From the NCBI RefSeq assembly GCF_015832195.1, contig NW_024037374.1, positions 2,356,001-2,420,000 on the forward strand: a DNA stretch of 64,000 nucleotides, written 5' to 3'. The DNA comes from Motacilla alba alba (Eukaryota; Chordata; Aves; Passeriformes; Motacillidae). The notes beneath the pieces are model-generated. The model searched no databases. It saw only the letters and a list, made by a program, of their open reading frames with translations, and was not told the DNA's origin. Shown here one piece after another: positions 20,470-30,429 of the stretch. A program made the position numbers and the translations under genes. How positions within the stretch are numbered: position 1 is the stretch's first letter; the number at the start of each line of letters is the position of its first letter.

Positions 20470-21867
20470 TGACAGGCTCCCAGGAATTGTCAGGGAATGC
20501 AAGCCTGAGTGAATGCAGAGAAAGAATCTCCAGAGCCTGCAGCCAGAAGAGGAGAGTTGTGTGATAATCATTCCATCATGCCCATGGACAGCTTGAAAGT
20601 GATCTAGAAGATGTAAATGGGCTGGCAGGGGGAGTTTGTTTCTGTGTTGAGTTCAGATGCTTCTACATCTCATGCACTGATATAAATCAAGAGCACAATC
20701 AGTTCACGAAAAGCAAGGCTGGGTGCTGTGTGGCAGGAGCAGGAGGTTTGGGCATCAGGACATTCCGCAATGGGCGGCCGTGCCCGGGGCTCTGGGCCTG
20801 GCCCCGCGTGCGCTGAGCTCCCGACACTGCGGGAGCTCCCCGGGCTGGGCTCAGCTTCCCGCTGGGACTGGGCAGCAGGCTGGGCTGCAGCTGGGATCAG
20901 CAGCAGCTGCAAATACCTCTGGGCATCTCCTTTTTCTGCTGCTGCTCAGAAGAAGCAGTGAAGGGAGTCTAGAAGTTCTGTTATTTCTTTCTCTGGATGG
21001 ATTTTTTCATTTCATGTGACACTCCACAGGCAATTTTTTAGATGGCCTCTGTCAGGTGATTCTATTTCAGCAGCAGCAGCAACAAGGATGTGTTTGAGCA
21101 CTGCAAATGTGGCCTGTGTGGCTTTAATTCTCCTTGACTTTGTGCTCAGGGACTTGAGAGCATTTCAAGATCTGCTAATCATGATGCCTGTGACAAAAAG
21201 CTTTAATTCCCCATCTCAAAAGCACTCTCAGTAGCACTGATCAAAAAAAGCAATTGCAGTTTTACAGATAAAATTCAAATGGCAAGCAGAAGGGGGACAG
21301 GAGCAGTCAGGATCTCCAATTCTCAAGGCAAAGGCACCAGCAGCCTGCTGCTGTCAGCTCAGGGTGAGTAAAAGAGTGCTGAAAACAGCGCTGGAAGCGG
21401 ATCCTTTCTTTCCCTGAAGGCTGGGTCAGGGCAGCACAGGCGGGCCCTGAGGAGTCAGGGCTGTGTGTGGGTGCTTGCTGCTCTAGTCCAGAACTGAGCT
21501 GGAAAAAGCCCTTGTGAGCCGAGGCAGGAGCAGGTGGGAAGGGGCCGGCGCTGCTGCTGCTGCTGCCCGGGAGCCCCGGCTGGGCCGGGCCGGCGCCCCC
21601 TGCGCTGCGGCTGCTGCTGCTGCCAGAGCCGGGCGGGACTCGGGGACAGGGAACGGGCTCGGGGGGACAGCAAAGGCCTGGGGGCTGCAGGGATGGTGGC
21701 GCTGGGGCCAGCGCCAGCACCGAGCTTCAGCCCGCAATGAACCCAGAGGGGAACGCTGGGGAAAGGCTCCATTTCAGCCTTTCTTTACTGCTCGCTGTGA
21801 AGGGACCAAAATCAAAGGAGAACAAGCAGGGCCCGAGCCGTCTCCTTTGGGAGGAGCCCCACGCCTG
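20470..21867. other. Intergenic, no gene recognised
   Basis: No conserved frame was found. A CpG-rich patch with GCTGCTGCTGC runs lies at about 21500-21720; it could be a small CpG island, but no exon attaches to it. Confidence 0.55.
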
Positions 21868-21998
21868 GGGCTGTGAGGGGCCATGAGCGGCTGTGAGGGG
21901 CTGTGAGGGGCCATGAGCTGTGAAGGGTCATGAGGGGCCATGAGGGGACTTGAGGGGCCATGAGGGGCTCTGAGGGGCCATGAAGGGCTATTAGGGAC
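21868..21998. repeat. Short minisatellite, GGGGCCATGA-type
   Basis: About ten tandem units of 10-15 bp built on GAGGGGCCATGAGGGG, with variants GGGGCTGTGA and GGACTTGA. Confidence 0.85.
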
Positions 21999-22019
21999 CT
22001 TGTGGGGAAAAGGGTCTGT

Positions 22020-23175
22020 GAGAGGCTGTGGGAGGCCAGGCACCTCATGGAACCACGGGTCAGTTATGACACTGCGGAACCAAGGAGGCTGTTGCTGAGC
22101 GTATGGAAGCTCATGGAACCAAAAGTCCACTGTGCCATTGTGGGACCTCATGGAACCATGGAGAACATTACAACTGCTTGGGACCCTTTGGAACCAAGGG
22201 GCCACTGTGACACTGCAGGGCTCCGTGGAACTAAGAACTCGTGTACCAGTGAGAAGCCCAGTGGAATCAAGGGGCCATTCCATATTTCAGGGCCTCATGG
22301 AAGCAAGGTGCCCTTGGGACTCTGCAGGGCCTCATGGAATCCTGGAGTGGTGCAGCCTGAGTTGCTGCTAGGAAAGTCCAGGGTAAAGAAGCAAAAAGGG
22401 CCTTTGCATAATATCCACAGATGTTAATTCAGCCGCCCAGTAAGATGTTCAGGGCCCAAGGCACACACACATTCAGGGTCCAGCTTTCTCTCCCCTCAGG
22501 GGAACTCGGGCTGCGCCTGCTCTGGGGGCAGTACCAAGAGTGCCAGTCAGGCAATAGGGAGGGATTGTCCCAGGGACACAGGAGCGAGGGAAGGAGCCAA
22601 TAGGGTCAAACAGCTTGGAGGGAAGCTGCTTTGTCTCCCGAACTTAGGGGATGCCCCCCAGGGCCTCCAGACTGGAGACCATCCTGACACTTTGAGGCCT
22701 CGTTGAATCAAGGGGCTCTGCAGGGCCTTGTGGAAGCAAGGAGCCATTGTGACACTGCAGGGCCTCATGGAAGCAATGGCACCATTCTGGCACTCTGAGT
22801 GCCCATGGCACCAAGGGGCCAGTGTGACACCGCAGGGCCTCATAGAGCCAAGGCAACCACTGTGACACTGTGAGGTCTCATGGCAGCAGGGGGCCATTGT
22901 GACACTGTGGGTCCCCATGGAAGCAAGGGGCCAGTGTGACACAGCCAGGCCATGTAGAACCAAGGAGCCATTGTGATTCTGGGGAGCCCAATAGAACCAA
23001 GGGACCATTGTGAGACACGGCAAGGCCTCATGGAAGCAAGGGGCCATTGTGCCCCTGTGGAGCCAAGGAGACCATTGTTATATCACTGGGCCTCATGGAA
23101 ACAAAGATCTCTTGTGATACTACGGGGCCTCATGGGACCAAGGGGCAATTGTGATGCTGCAGGGCCCCAAGGATC
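22020..23175. repeat. Degenerate tandem repeat of about 45 bp
   Basis: Roughly 25 diverged units, each carrying GGGCCATTGTGACACTG and then GGGCCTCATGGAACCAAG. The same family recurs inverted at about 57890-58185, 59560-60080 and 60530-60680 and direct at about 62870-63210. It is non-coding. Confidence 0.85.
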
Positions 23176-23179
23176 CAAG

Positions 23180-24000
23180 AACATGGATCTGGTCTGCTTG
23201 GCTTGGCTTGACTGGTCCAGCTTGGACCAGGACATGTTGAGGGTTGCTTCTCATCAGCCCCTAAAACTCTGGAGTTCTGTGCTTTCCTTCCTGTGGGAAA
23301 GAACTCTCCCACTCCTCCAGGGTTTCATGGCCAATATTGGGATTCTACCTCCATATTTGATTACATCCAAAGATTGTTCCCATATGAAACCTACCAGCAA
23401 AGACAGCTCTGGATGGCCTTGGCATCTTGGGGGCCACCTCCTACCTGCCTTCAAAACACTGGAGGGATGTGCTTTTCTTTCCATCGGAAAAAACATCTTT
23501 GAAGTCCAGGTGTCTATGGCCAAAATTGGGAATCTGCCTCCAAAATTCCTTCTATCCAAGGATGGCTCCCAGACAAAAGCTGCCAGGGCTGTCTAGGTTC
23601 CCTTGGCTTCCTGAGGGCCAGCTCTCATCTGCCTGTGAAACACTGGGGCTCTGTACTTTCTTTCCTATGGAAAAGAACTGTCATTCTGCTCCAGGCACCC
23701 ATGGACAAAAGTGGGGTTGGTTAGGCTTCCCAAATTCCCTCTATCCAAGGATTGCTCCCAGACAAAAGCTGCCAAGACAAAGAGGTCTGGCTGGCCTTGG
23801 CCTCCTTGGGGCTGCTTTTAATCTGCCTTTGAAAAACTGAGGCACTGCCTTTTCCTTCCTGTGGAGAAGAACTGTCATTCTGGTCCAGGAACCCATGGCT
23901 GCAATGGAATTCCACCCCCAAAACTCCCCACATGTCCAAGGGTTGCAAGGACAGAGAGCTCTGGCTTGCCTTGGCCTCTGGTGACTGCCTCTGTTTGGGG
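23180..24000. repeat. Tandem repeat of about 190 bp, four copies
   Basis: Copies begin near 23210, 23400, 23590 and 23780. Each contains GGCCTTGGC, then ATCTGCCTTTGAAACACTGG, then TTTCCTTCC with TGGAAAAGAACTGTC, and CCAAGGATTGCTCCCAGAC. The family recurs in the opposite orientation at 57490-59560. Homology to a known avian satellite was not checked. Confidence 0.85.
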
Positions 24001-27000
24001 ACAGAGGAGCTCTGTGCTCAGTGGGGTGGAGACTGAGGACAGCAGACGAGAGCCGTGGGAGGGATTGAAGGGCAGTTTCAGAGATGGTGGATCCTTTTGA
24101 CAGAATAGAAAACAGGGAGGAAAAAAAAATTAATGTAAATTGCAGCTGGGGAGGTCCAGACTGGCCACAAGGAGAAAGGAATTTCTCTGCCAGGGAAGGG
24201 CTGTGGTGCAACACATGCCCCAGAAGGAGTCTGGGCCAGCCCAAGGCTTTGTGTGGGCAGGCAGAGGCAGGCAGGAGGCAGAGCTGTCAGCAATGAAGGG
24301 GCCAGCCAGGTGGGGCAGCCGGGGGATGAGGACAGCCTGCAGGGACAGAGGAGCAGGGCAGGGACACCGTGGGACAGCCTGGGCTGCAGAGGGCACAGGG
24401 ATGGGCAGCAGCTGCAGGGCCCTGACCGAGCCAACTTGTGCAGCACTTTGGCCATGGCTGCTGGCCCTGGGCCTGAGGCCACGAGGGGACAAGTGACCCT
24501 TGCAGCGCTGGGGCCTCATTGCCTCCTTGTCCCTGCTCAGCAGCCTGGCAGGGGCCGCCCCATGGCCCTGCCCTTGGCATTGCCCATCCCCACATGCCAG
24601 TGCCCATCCCGGGAAGAGCCCTGAGCAAGGAGGGAGGGACAGGATCTGCCTTGCCAGGGGCTGGGGCTCAGGCCTTGGCCCTTTGCATTCCTGAAACACA
24701 TCCAGCTTTGCTCAGCACCAGGGACACCTTTCCCTTGCTTGTCCCCAGCTGCCATCACTGCCTCCAGTGTTCTGCTCGAACTGGAGCCTGGGGACACTTT
24801 CTCAGTGGGACTTATTAAAACTTCAAGAAACTTTGGAGTTTTAATTTGACTTTGAGTTCTTGAGAAGTTTTTTGAAGACACTCTCAGGGAATGAATCTGA
24901 TGTAATCAACAGCAAAGCCCCAGGAGGGTCATTAAAGTCCTTGTGCTGTGTCTGTGCTGCTGAGCTGGGCCGGGCTGCTGGCACAGAGGCAGCTCCTGGC
25001 AACCTGAAGAAGAAGAGCTCTTCTGAAGAAGAGCTTCAAAAAGACATTTCTCCTGAGGAGCAGCTCCTCTCCCAGCCCAGCAGGGCTGAGGGCACTGCCT
25101 GCAGGAACCTGAGAGCAGTGAAGCAGACAGAGGCTCAAAGCAGCTGCAAGGACAATTCTGAGCTCATTCAGGGAGAAATCTTCCAGCACTTCTGGCACAG
25201 TCAGTCTCTGGCTGCTGGGATCTGCTGAAGCTGAGCCAGGACAGCACTGATGTGACTGTAAGGATGGCTCTGCTGCCGTTGCTGCTTTGGGGGAGGATGT
25301 GCTGCAGAGCAGGGCTGCCCTGGGCACCGTCAGAGGGACAGGGCAGGACGGCTCCTGCTGCCAGGGACGGCTGCAGGGGGTGAAGCTGGGGCTGCAGCCA
25401 GGGCTGCCCAGGGCTGTCCTGCAGAGCAGCTCCTGCAGCCCTCAGGGCTCTTGGCCAGCCCAGGGCATGTGCCACCTGCCAGGGGCAGCTCTCAGCCTGC
25501 CTGGCAGCTCCCCATGGACGCTGCAGGGCAGCTGTGGGTGCAAGGAGTGACTCCTGCTAGTGACTGCTGCTCTGGAGAGGGTGCTGTGTGCGCCAGGGAT
25601 GCTCAGAGCTCCAGATCATGCCCGCTCATTTCTGAGGGGACTTGTCATGAGCCTATTCAGGGCAGGAGTTTCCTGCTTGGGTCTCTGCTTTCCTGATTCT
25701 CTGCTCCCACTTTTCCCTGGCTCAGCTTGGTGGCAATGGAAACTCAGCTGTGCAGGGCAGAGCAGGGGCTGAGGCTCTTGAACCATCACACTGAGGGTTC
25801 CTGGGAAGCTCAGCAAGTGCCTGCACCTGCCCAGGCTCCAGATCCATGCAGCATCAGCCTTCCAGGGTGCCCAGGCTGGGGGAGCTGTTCTTTAATCCCT
25901 GCAGGGCCGAGCAGCTGCAGGGCAGAGCTGGCCCAGGGGCTGGGCTGGGCTCTGGCAGCTCTGGCAGGGAAGGAGCCCAGGGCCAAAGGAGCAGCTCGGG
26001 CTGGGACAGCTCCAGCAGCAGAGCCGTGGGCAGGGAGGGAGGGAGGCAGTGCTGAGGGAAGCCCTGCTGCAGGGCACCTGTGGCACCTGCCGGCCCTGCC
26101 CTGCCGGGCAGACACTGCCCTGAGCAGTGCAGCTCTTGTGTCCCCTCCCAGCCAGCAGAGCCCTCAGCCCGGGGGCTCGGGGCCCTCAGTCCCTCCTGGG
26201 CCGGCAGAGCAGCACCAGAGATGAAGGGCATCTCTCCAGCCATGTGCCCATTCCCTGCTGACCAGGGCCTGAGGGCCACTGTCCTGCCCTGGTGCTGCCT
26301 GGCAGGGGCTGGGCAGGGCTGGGCAGGGAAAGGCTTTTCCTCAGGCCCGGCTCTCTCTCTCCTTGCCTTGCCCAGGTGCTCCTGGCAGTGCTGAGGGGCT
26401 CTCTGGAATGGCAGCTCCAGCTGCAGGGTCAGGCCCAGCCCTTGGGCTCCTCCTGTGCAGGCTGAGCACAGCACTGGGGTGTCCCAGCTCCCTGTGCCTG
26501 GGGAGCTCTGGGCAGGGCAGCCTGGGAGGCTGGCAATGAGCCGACCCTCCTCAAGCAGTGCCATGGACAGGAGCCTTGGTGTGTCCCCGGGATGCCATCC
26601 AAGCTGTGAGCTGCCTCCAGGGACACTGGGGGACAGGAGTGTCCTTGGCCAGGAGTGGGGCTGAGACTCTGAGACAGGCTGAGCCACTTTGCTCTGCTGT
26701 GGGTGCCTCTGCTCTCAGCTGTGTCAGGCTGATTTTCAGGGGAACCCAGGGACTGCCCTGGATCTCAGAAGGGGCAGCTGGGGACAGATGGAGCGACAGA
26801 GCAGCTCCCCTCAGCCTTCCCTGAGGTACAGCCAAGGCTCTTGCATTGCACAGTTCTCCCTGGGCACAGCAGGAAACCCTCTCAAACTGCCTTTGGCCAT
26901 CATGGCTCCTTAGCCCTGGGACAGGAGATGCTTCCCAGCTCCTCAGCCTCAGGAGCAGTTTGGGCTGATGAAATCCAGCCCCAGGCCTGGCCCCTGTCCC

Positions 27001-27264
27001 CATTCCCATGACCTCAGTGCTGCACAGCAGAGCTGACCCCTCGGTGTCCATGGGCAGAGCCCCTGCTCATCACAGCAGCGGGGCCAGATCCCAGCAGAGC
27101 TCCAGGCACGGGGCTGAAGGAAGGGCTCTGAGAAAAGGAAAATTGGGCTGAACAGAGAGGCAGGGGCAGGGCTGGGAGAAAGGGCTGGGACATTGCTCAG
27201 GAAAGTCTCCTCTGACTTCTCACGGTGTCCTCCCTGAACAGCTCCCCATGGCCAGAGACAGCAA
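24001..27264. other. Non-coding 5' flank of the olfactory receptor
   Basis: No coding frame is recognised. About 24480-24870 resembles, in reverse complement, 55100-55330 (GACAAGC near CCATCACTGCC, and CTGGGGACACTTTCTCAGTGG), and part also recurs at 61750-62100; it is a dispersed repeat. The rest, to 27264, is G/C-rich with no tandem arrays and may hold the untranslated first exon of the receptor gene. Confidence 0.55.
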
Positions 27265-28164
27265 ATGTCCAACAGCAGCTCCATCAGCCACCTCCTCCTG
27301 CTGGCACTGGCAGACAGGCGGCAGCTGCAGCTCCTGCACTTCTGCCTCTTGCTGGGCATCTCCCTGGCTGCCCTCCTGGGCAACGGCCTCATCATCAGCG
27401 CCGTAGCCTGCGGCCACCACCTGCACACGCCCATGTTCTTCTTCCTGCTCAACCTGGCCCTCAGCGACCTGGGCTCCATCTGCACCACTGTCCCCAAAGC
27501 CATGCACAATTCCCTCTGGGACACCAGCACCATCTCCTACTCAGCATGTGCTGCACAGCTCTTTTTCTTTCTGTTCTTCATTGGAGCAGAGTTTTATCTC
27601 CTGACCGTCATGTGCTACGACCGCTACGTGTCCATCTGCAAAGCCCTGCACTACGGGACCCTCCTGGGCAGCAGTGCTTGTGCCCACATGGCAGCAGCTG
27701 CCTGGGCCAGTGCCTTTCTCACTGTTCTCATGCACACGGCCAGTACATTTTCCCTGCCCCTGTGCCATGGCAATGCCCTGGGCCAGTTCTTCTGTGAAAT
27801 CCCACACATCCTCAAGCTCTCCTGCTCACACTCAAACCTCAGGGAACTTGGGCTTCTTGCTGTTAGCTCCTGTTTAGCACTGGGTTGTTTTGTGTTCATT
27901 GTTTTCTCCTATGTGCAGATCTTCAGGGCCGTGCTGAGGATCCCCTCTGAGCAGGGATGGCACAAAGCCTTTTCCACCTGCCTCCCTCACCTGGCTGTGC
28001 TCTCCCTGTTCCTCAGCACTATCATATTTTCTGAACTGAAGCCGCCCTCCATCTCCTCCCCATCCCTGGATCTGGCCCTGTCAGTTCTGTACTCAGTGGT
28101 GCCTCCAGCCCTGAACCCCCTCATCTACAGCCTGAGGAACCGGGAGCTCAAGGCTGCAGTGTGA
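27265..28164 (+). CDS. Olfactory receptor, group gamma (OR14-like)
   Basis: A single-exon seven-helix receptor of 299 residues with no frameshift. An N-terminal glycosylation sequon (MSNSSS) is followed by GNGLIISAV (TM1), LHTPMFFFL at TM2, MCYDRYVSICKALHY at the end of TM3 (the DRY-type G-protein motif), FSTCLPHL (TM6) and PPALNPLIYSLRN (TM7). The sequence matches the gamma-c OR14 clade hugely expanded in birds. It would sit in the membrane of olfactory neurons and couple to G(olf). The stop is unusual: TGA at 28162 follows KAAV, where relatives usually have Trp, and about ten further in-frame codons run to a TAA. The loss lies in the short cytoplasmic tail and may be tolerated. ATG at 27265 gives the standard start. 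Confidence 0.95.
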   Translation: MSNSSSISHLLLLALADRRQLQLLHFCLLLGISLAALLGNGLIISAVACGHHLHTPMFFFLLNLALSDLGSICTTVPKAMHNSLWDTSTISYSACAAQLFFFLFFIGAEFYLLTVMCYDRYVSICKALHYGTLLGSSACAHMAAAAWASAFLTVLMHTASTFSLPLCHGNALGQFFCEIPHILKLSCSHSNLRELGLLAVSSCLALGCFVFIVFSYVQIFRAVLRIPSEQGWHKAFSTCLPHLAVLSLFLSTIIFSELKPPSISSPSLDLALSVLYSVVPPALNPLIYSLRNRELKAAV

Positions 28165-28228
28165 ACACTGATCACTGGATGGTTTCATGAACATTAAACT
28201 GCTTGCCAATTTTTGCCAGTTATGTGGA

Positions 28229-28234
28229 ATTAAA
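28229..28234 (+). terminator. Possible poly(A) signal of the olfactory receptor
   Basis: ATTAAA, a common variant signal, lies about 65 bp after the stop codon. Confidence 0.4.
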
Positions 28235-28341
28235 GTAATCTTTGATCTTTTTTGTGTGGTTGTGTGTTCTTTTGCTTAGTTTTATTCACTAAATCTTGTC
28301 CACAAAGAAAGGTCATTGTTTGTGCCATTTCTCATTCTGTT

Positions 28342-29341
28342 NNNNNNNNNNNNNNNNNNNNNNNNNNNNNNNNNNNNNNNNNNNNNNNNNNNNNNNNNNN
28401 NNNNNNNNNNNNNNNNNNNNNNNNNNNNNNNNNNNNNNNNNNNNNNNNNNNNNNNNNNNNNNNNNNNNNNNNNNNNNNNNNNNNNNNNNNNNNNNNNNNN
28501 NNNNNNNNNNNNNNNNNNNNNNNNNNNNNNNNNNNNNNNNNNNNNNNNNNNNNNNNNNNNNNNNNNNNNNNNNNNNNNNNNNNNNNNNNNNNNNNNNNNN
28601 NNNNNNNNNNNNNNNNNNNNNNNNNNNNNNNNNNNNNNNNNNNNNNNNNNNNNNNNNNNNNNNNNNNNNNNNNNNNNNNNNNNNNNNNNNNNNNNNNNNN
28701 NNNNNNNNNNNNNNNNNNNNNNNNNNNNNNNNNNNNNNNNNNNNNNNNNNNNNNNNNNNNNNNNNNNNNNNNNNNNNNNNNNNNNNNNNNNNNNNNNNNN
28801 NNNNNNNNNNNNNNNNNNNNNNNNNNNNNNNNNNNNNNNNNNNNNNNNNNNNNNNNNNNNNNNNNNNNNNNNNNNNNNNNNNNNNNNNNNNNNNNNNNNN
28901 NNNNNNNNNNNNNNNNNNNNNNNNNNNNNNNNNNNNNNNNNNNNNNNNNNNNNNNNNNNNNNNNNNNNNNNNNNNNNNNNNNNNNNNNNNNNNNNNNNNN
29001 NNNNNNNNNNNNNNNNNNNNNNNNNNNNNNNNNNNNNNNNNNNNNNNNNNNNNNNNNNNNNNNNNNNNNNNNNNNNNNNNNNNNNNNNNNNNNNNNNNNN
29101 NNNNNNNNNNNNNNNNNNNNNNNNNNNNNNNNNNNNNNNNNNNNNNNNNNNNNNNNNNNNNNNNNNNNNNNNNNNNNNNNNNNNNNNNNNNNNNNNNNNN
29201 NNNNNNNNNNNNNNNNNNNNNNNNNNNNNNNNNNNNNNNNNNNNNNNNNNNNNNNNNNNNNNNNNNNNNNNNNNNNNNNNNNNNNNNNNNNNNNNNNNNN
29301 NNNNNNNNNNNNNNNNNNNNNNNNNNNNNNNNNNNNNNNNN
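28342..29341. other. Assembly gap of exactly 1000 N
   Basis: An unbroken N run of a round length is a placeholder, not a measured distance. It separates the olfactory receptor from the truncated 3' end of RABGGTA, so linkage across it is only as good as the scaffolding. Confidence 0.99.
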
Positions 29342-29416
29342 ATAAACCAGTATGGACCAGTATGGACCAGTATAAACTGATATAAACCAGTATAAACCAG
29401 TATAAACCAGTATAAC

Positions 29417-30429
29417 CCAGCTCCAGCCGAGTGAGCGCGGCCATGCGCTCCAGCAGGGGCACGCTGGTCAGCCCCTGGACCAGTACAAACCAGTACAAAC
29501 CAGTATGGACCAGTACGGACCAGTATGAACCAGTATAAACTGATATAAACCACTATAAACCAGTATAAACCAGTATAAACCAGTATGAACCAGTATAACC
29601 CAGCTCCAGCCGAGTGAGCGCGGCCATGCGCTCCAGCAGGGGCACGCTGGTCAGCCCCTGAACCAGTATAAACCAGTATAAACCAGTATGGACCAGTACA
29701 AACCAGTATAAACCAGTATGGACCAGTATGAACTGCCGTAAACCAGTATAAACCCCTATAAACCAGTATAAACCAGTATAAACCAGTATAACCCAGCTCC
29801 AGCCGAGTGACCGCGGCCATGCGCTCCAGCAGGGGCACGCTGGTCAGCCCCTGGACCAGTATAAACCAGTACAAACCAGTATGGACCAGTATAAACCAGT
29901 ATAAACTGATATAAACCAGTATAAACCAGTATAAACTGCCATAAACCCCTATAAACCAGTATAAACCAGTATAAACCAGTATAACCCAGCTCCAGCCGAG
30001 TGAGCGCGGCCATGCGCTCCAGCAGGGGCACGCTGGTCAGCCCCTGGACCAGTACAAACCAGTATAAACCAGTATGGACCAGTACAAACCAGTATAAACC
30101 AGTATGGACCAGTATGAACTGCCGTAAACCAGTATAAACCCCTATAAACCAGTATAAACCAGTATAAACCAGTATAACCCAGCTCCAGCCGAGTGAGCGC
30201 GGCCATGCGCTCCAGCAGGGGCACGCTGGTCAGCCCCTGGACCAGTATAAACCAGTACAAACCAGTATGGACCAGTATAAACCAGTATAAACTGATATAA
30301 ACCAGTATAAACCAGTATAAACTGCCATAAACCCCTATAAACCAGTATAAACCAGTATAAACCAGTATAACCCAGCTCCAGCCGAGTGACCGCAGCCATG
30401 CGCTCCAGCAGGGGCAGCAACGTGAGTCC
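29417..30429 (-). repeat. RABGGTA: RABGGTA exon 14 in six tandem copies, 193-bp unit
   Basis: The 58-nt exon occurs at 30429-30372, 30236-30179, 30043-29986, 29850-29793, 29657-29600 and 29474-29417. Spacing is 193 bp four times and 183 bp once. Every copy keeps an acceptor (CTGGTCCAG or CTGGTTCAG before the exon) and a donor (G then GTTATACTGG). Five copies encode GLTSVPLLERMAA(L/V)TRLELG; the 5'-most encodes GLTLLPLLERMAAVTRLELG. Intervening DNA is the CCAGTATAAA decamer. Since 58 is not a multiple of three, including one copy keeps the frame and including two or three does not. The array runs toward the N gap, so more copies may exist. Confidence 0.93.
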
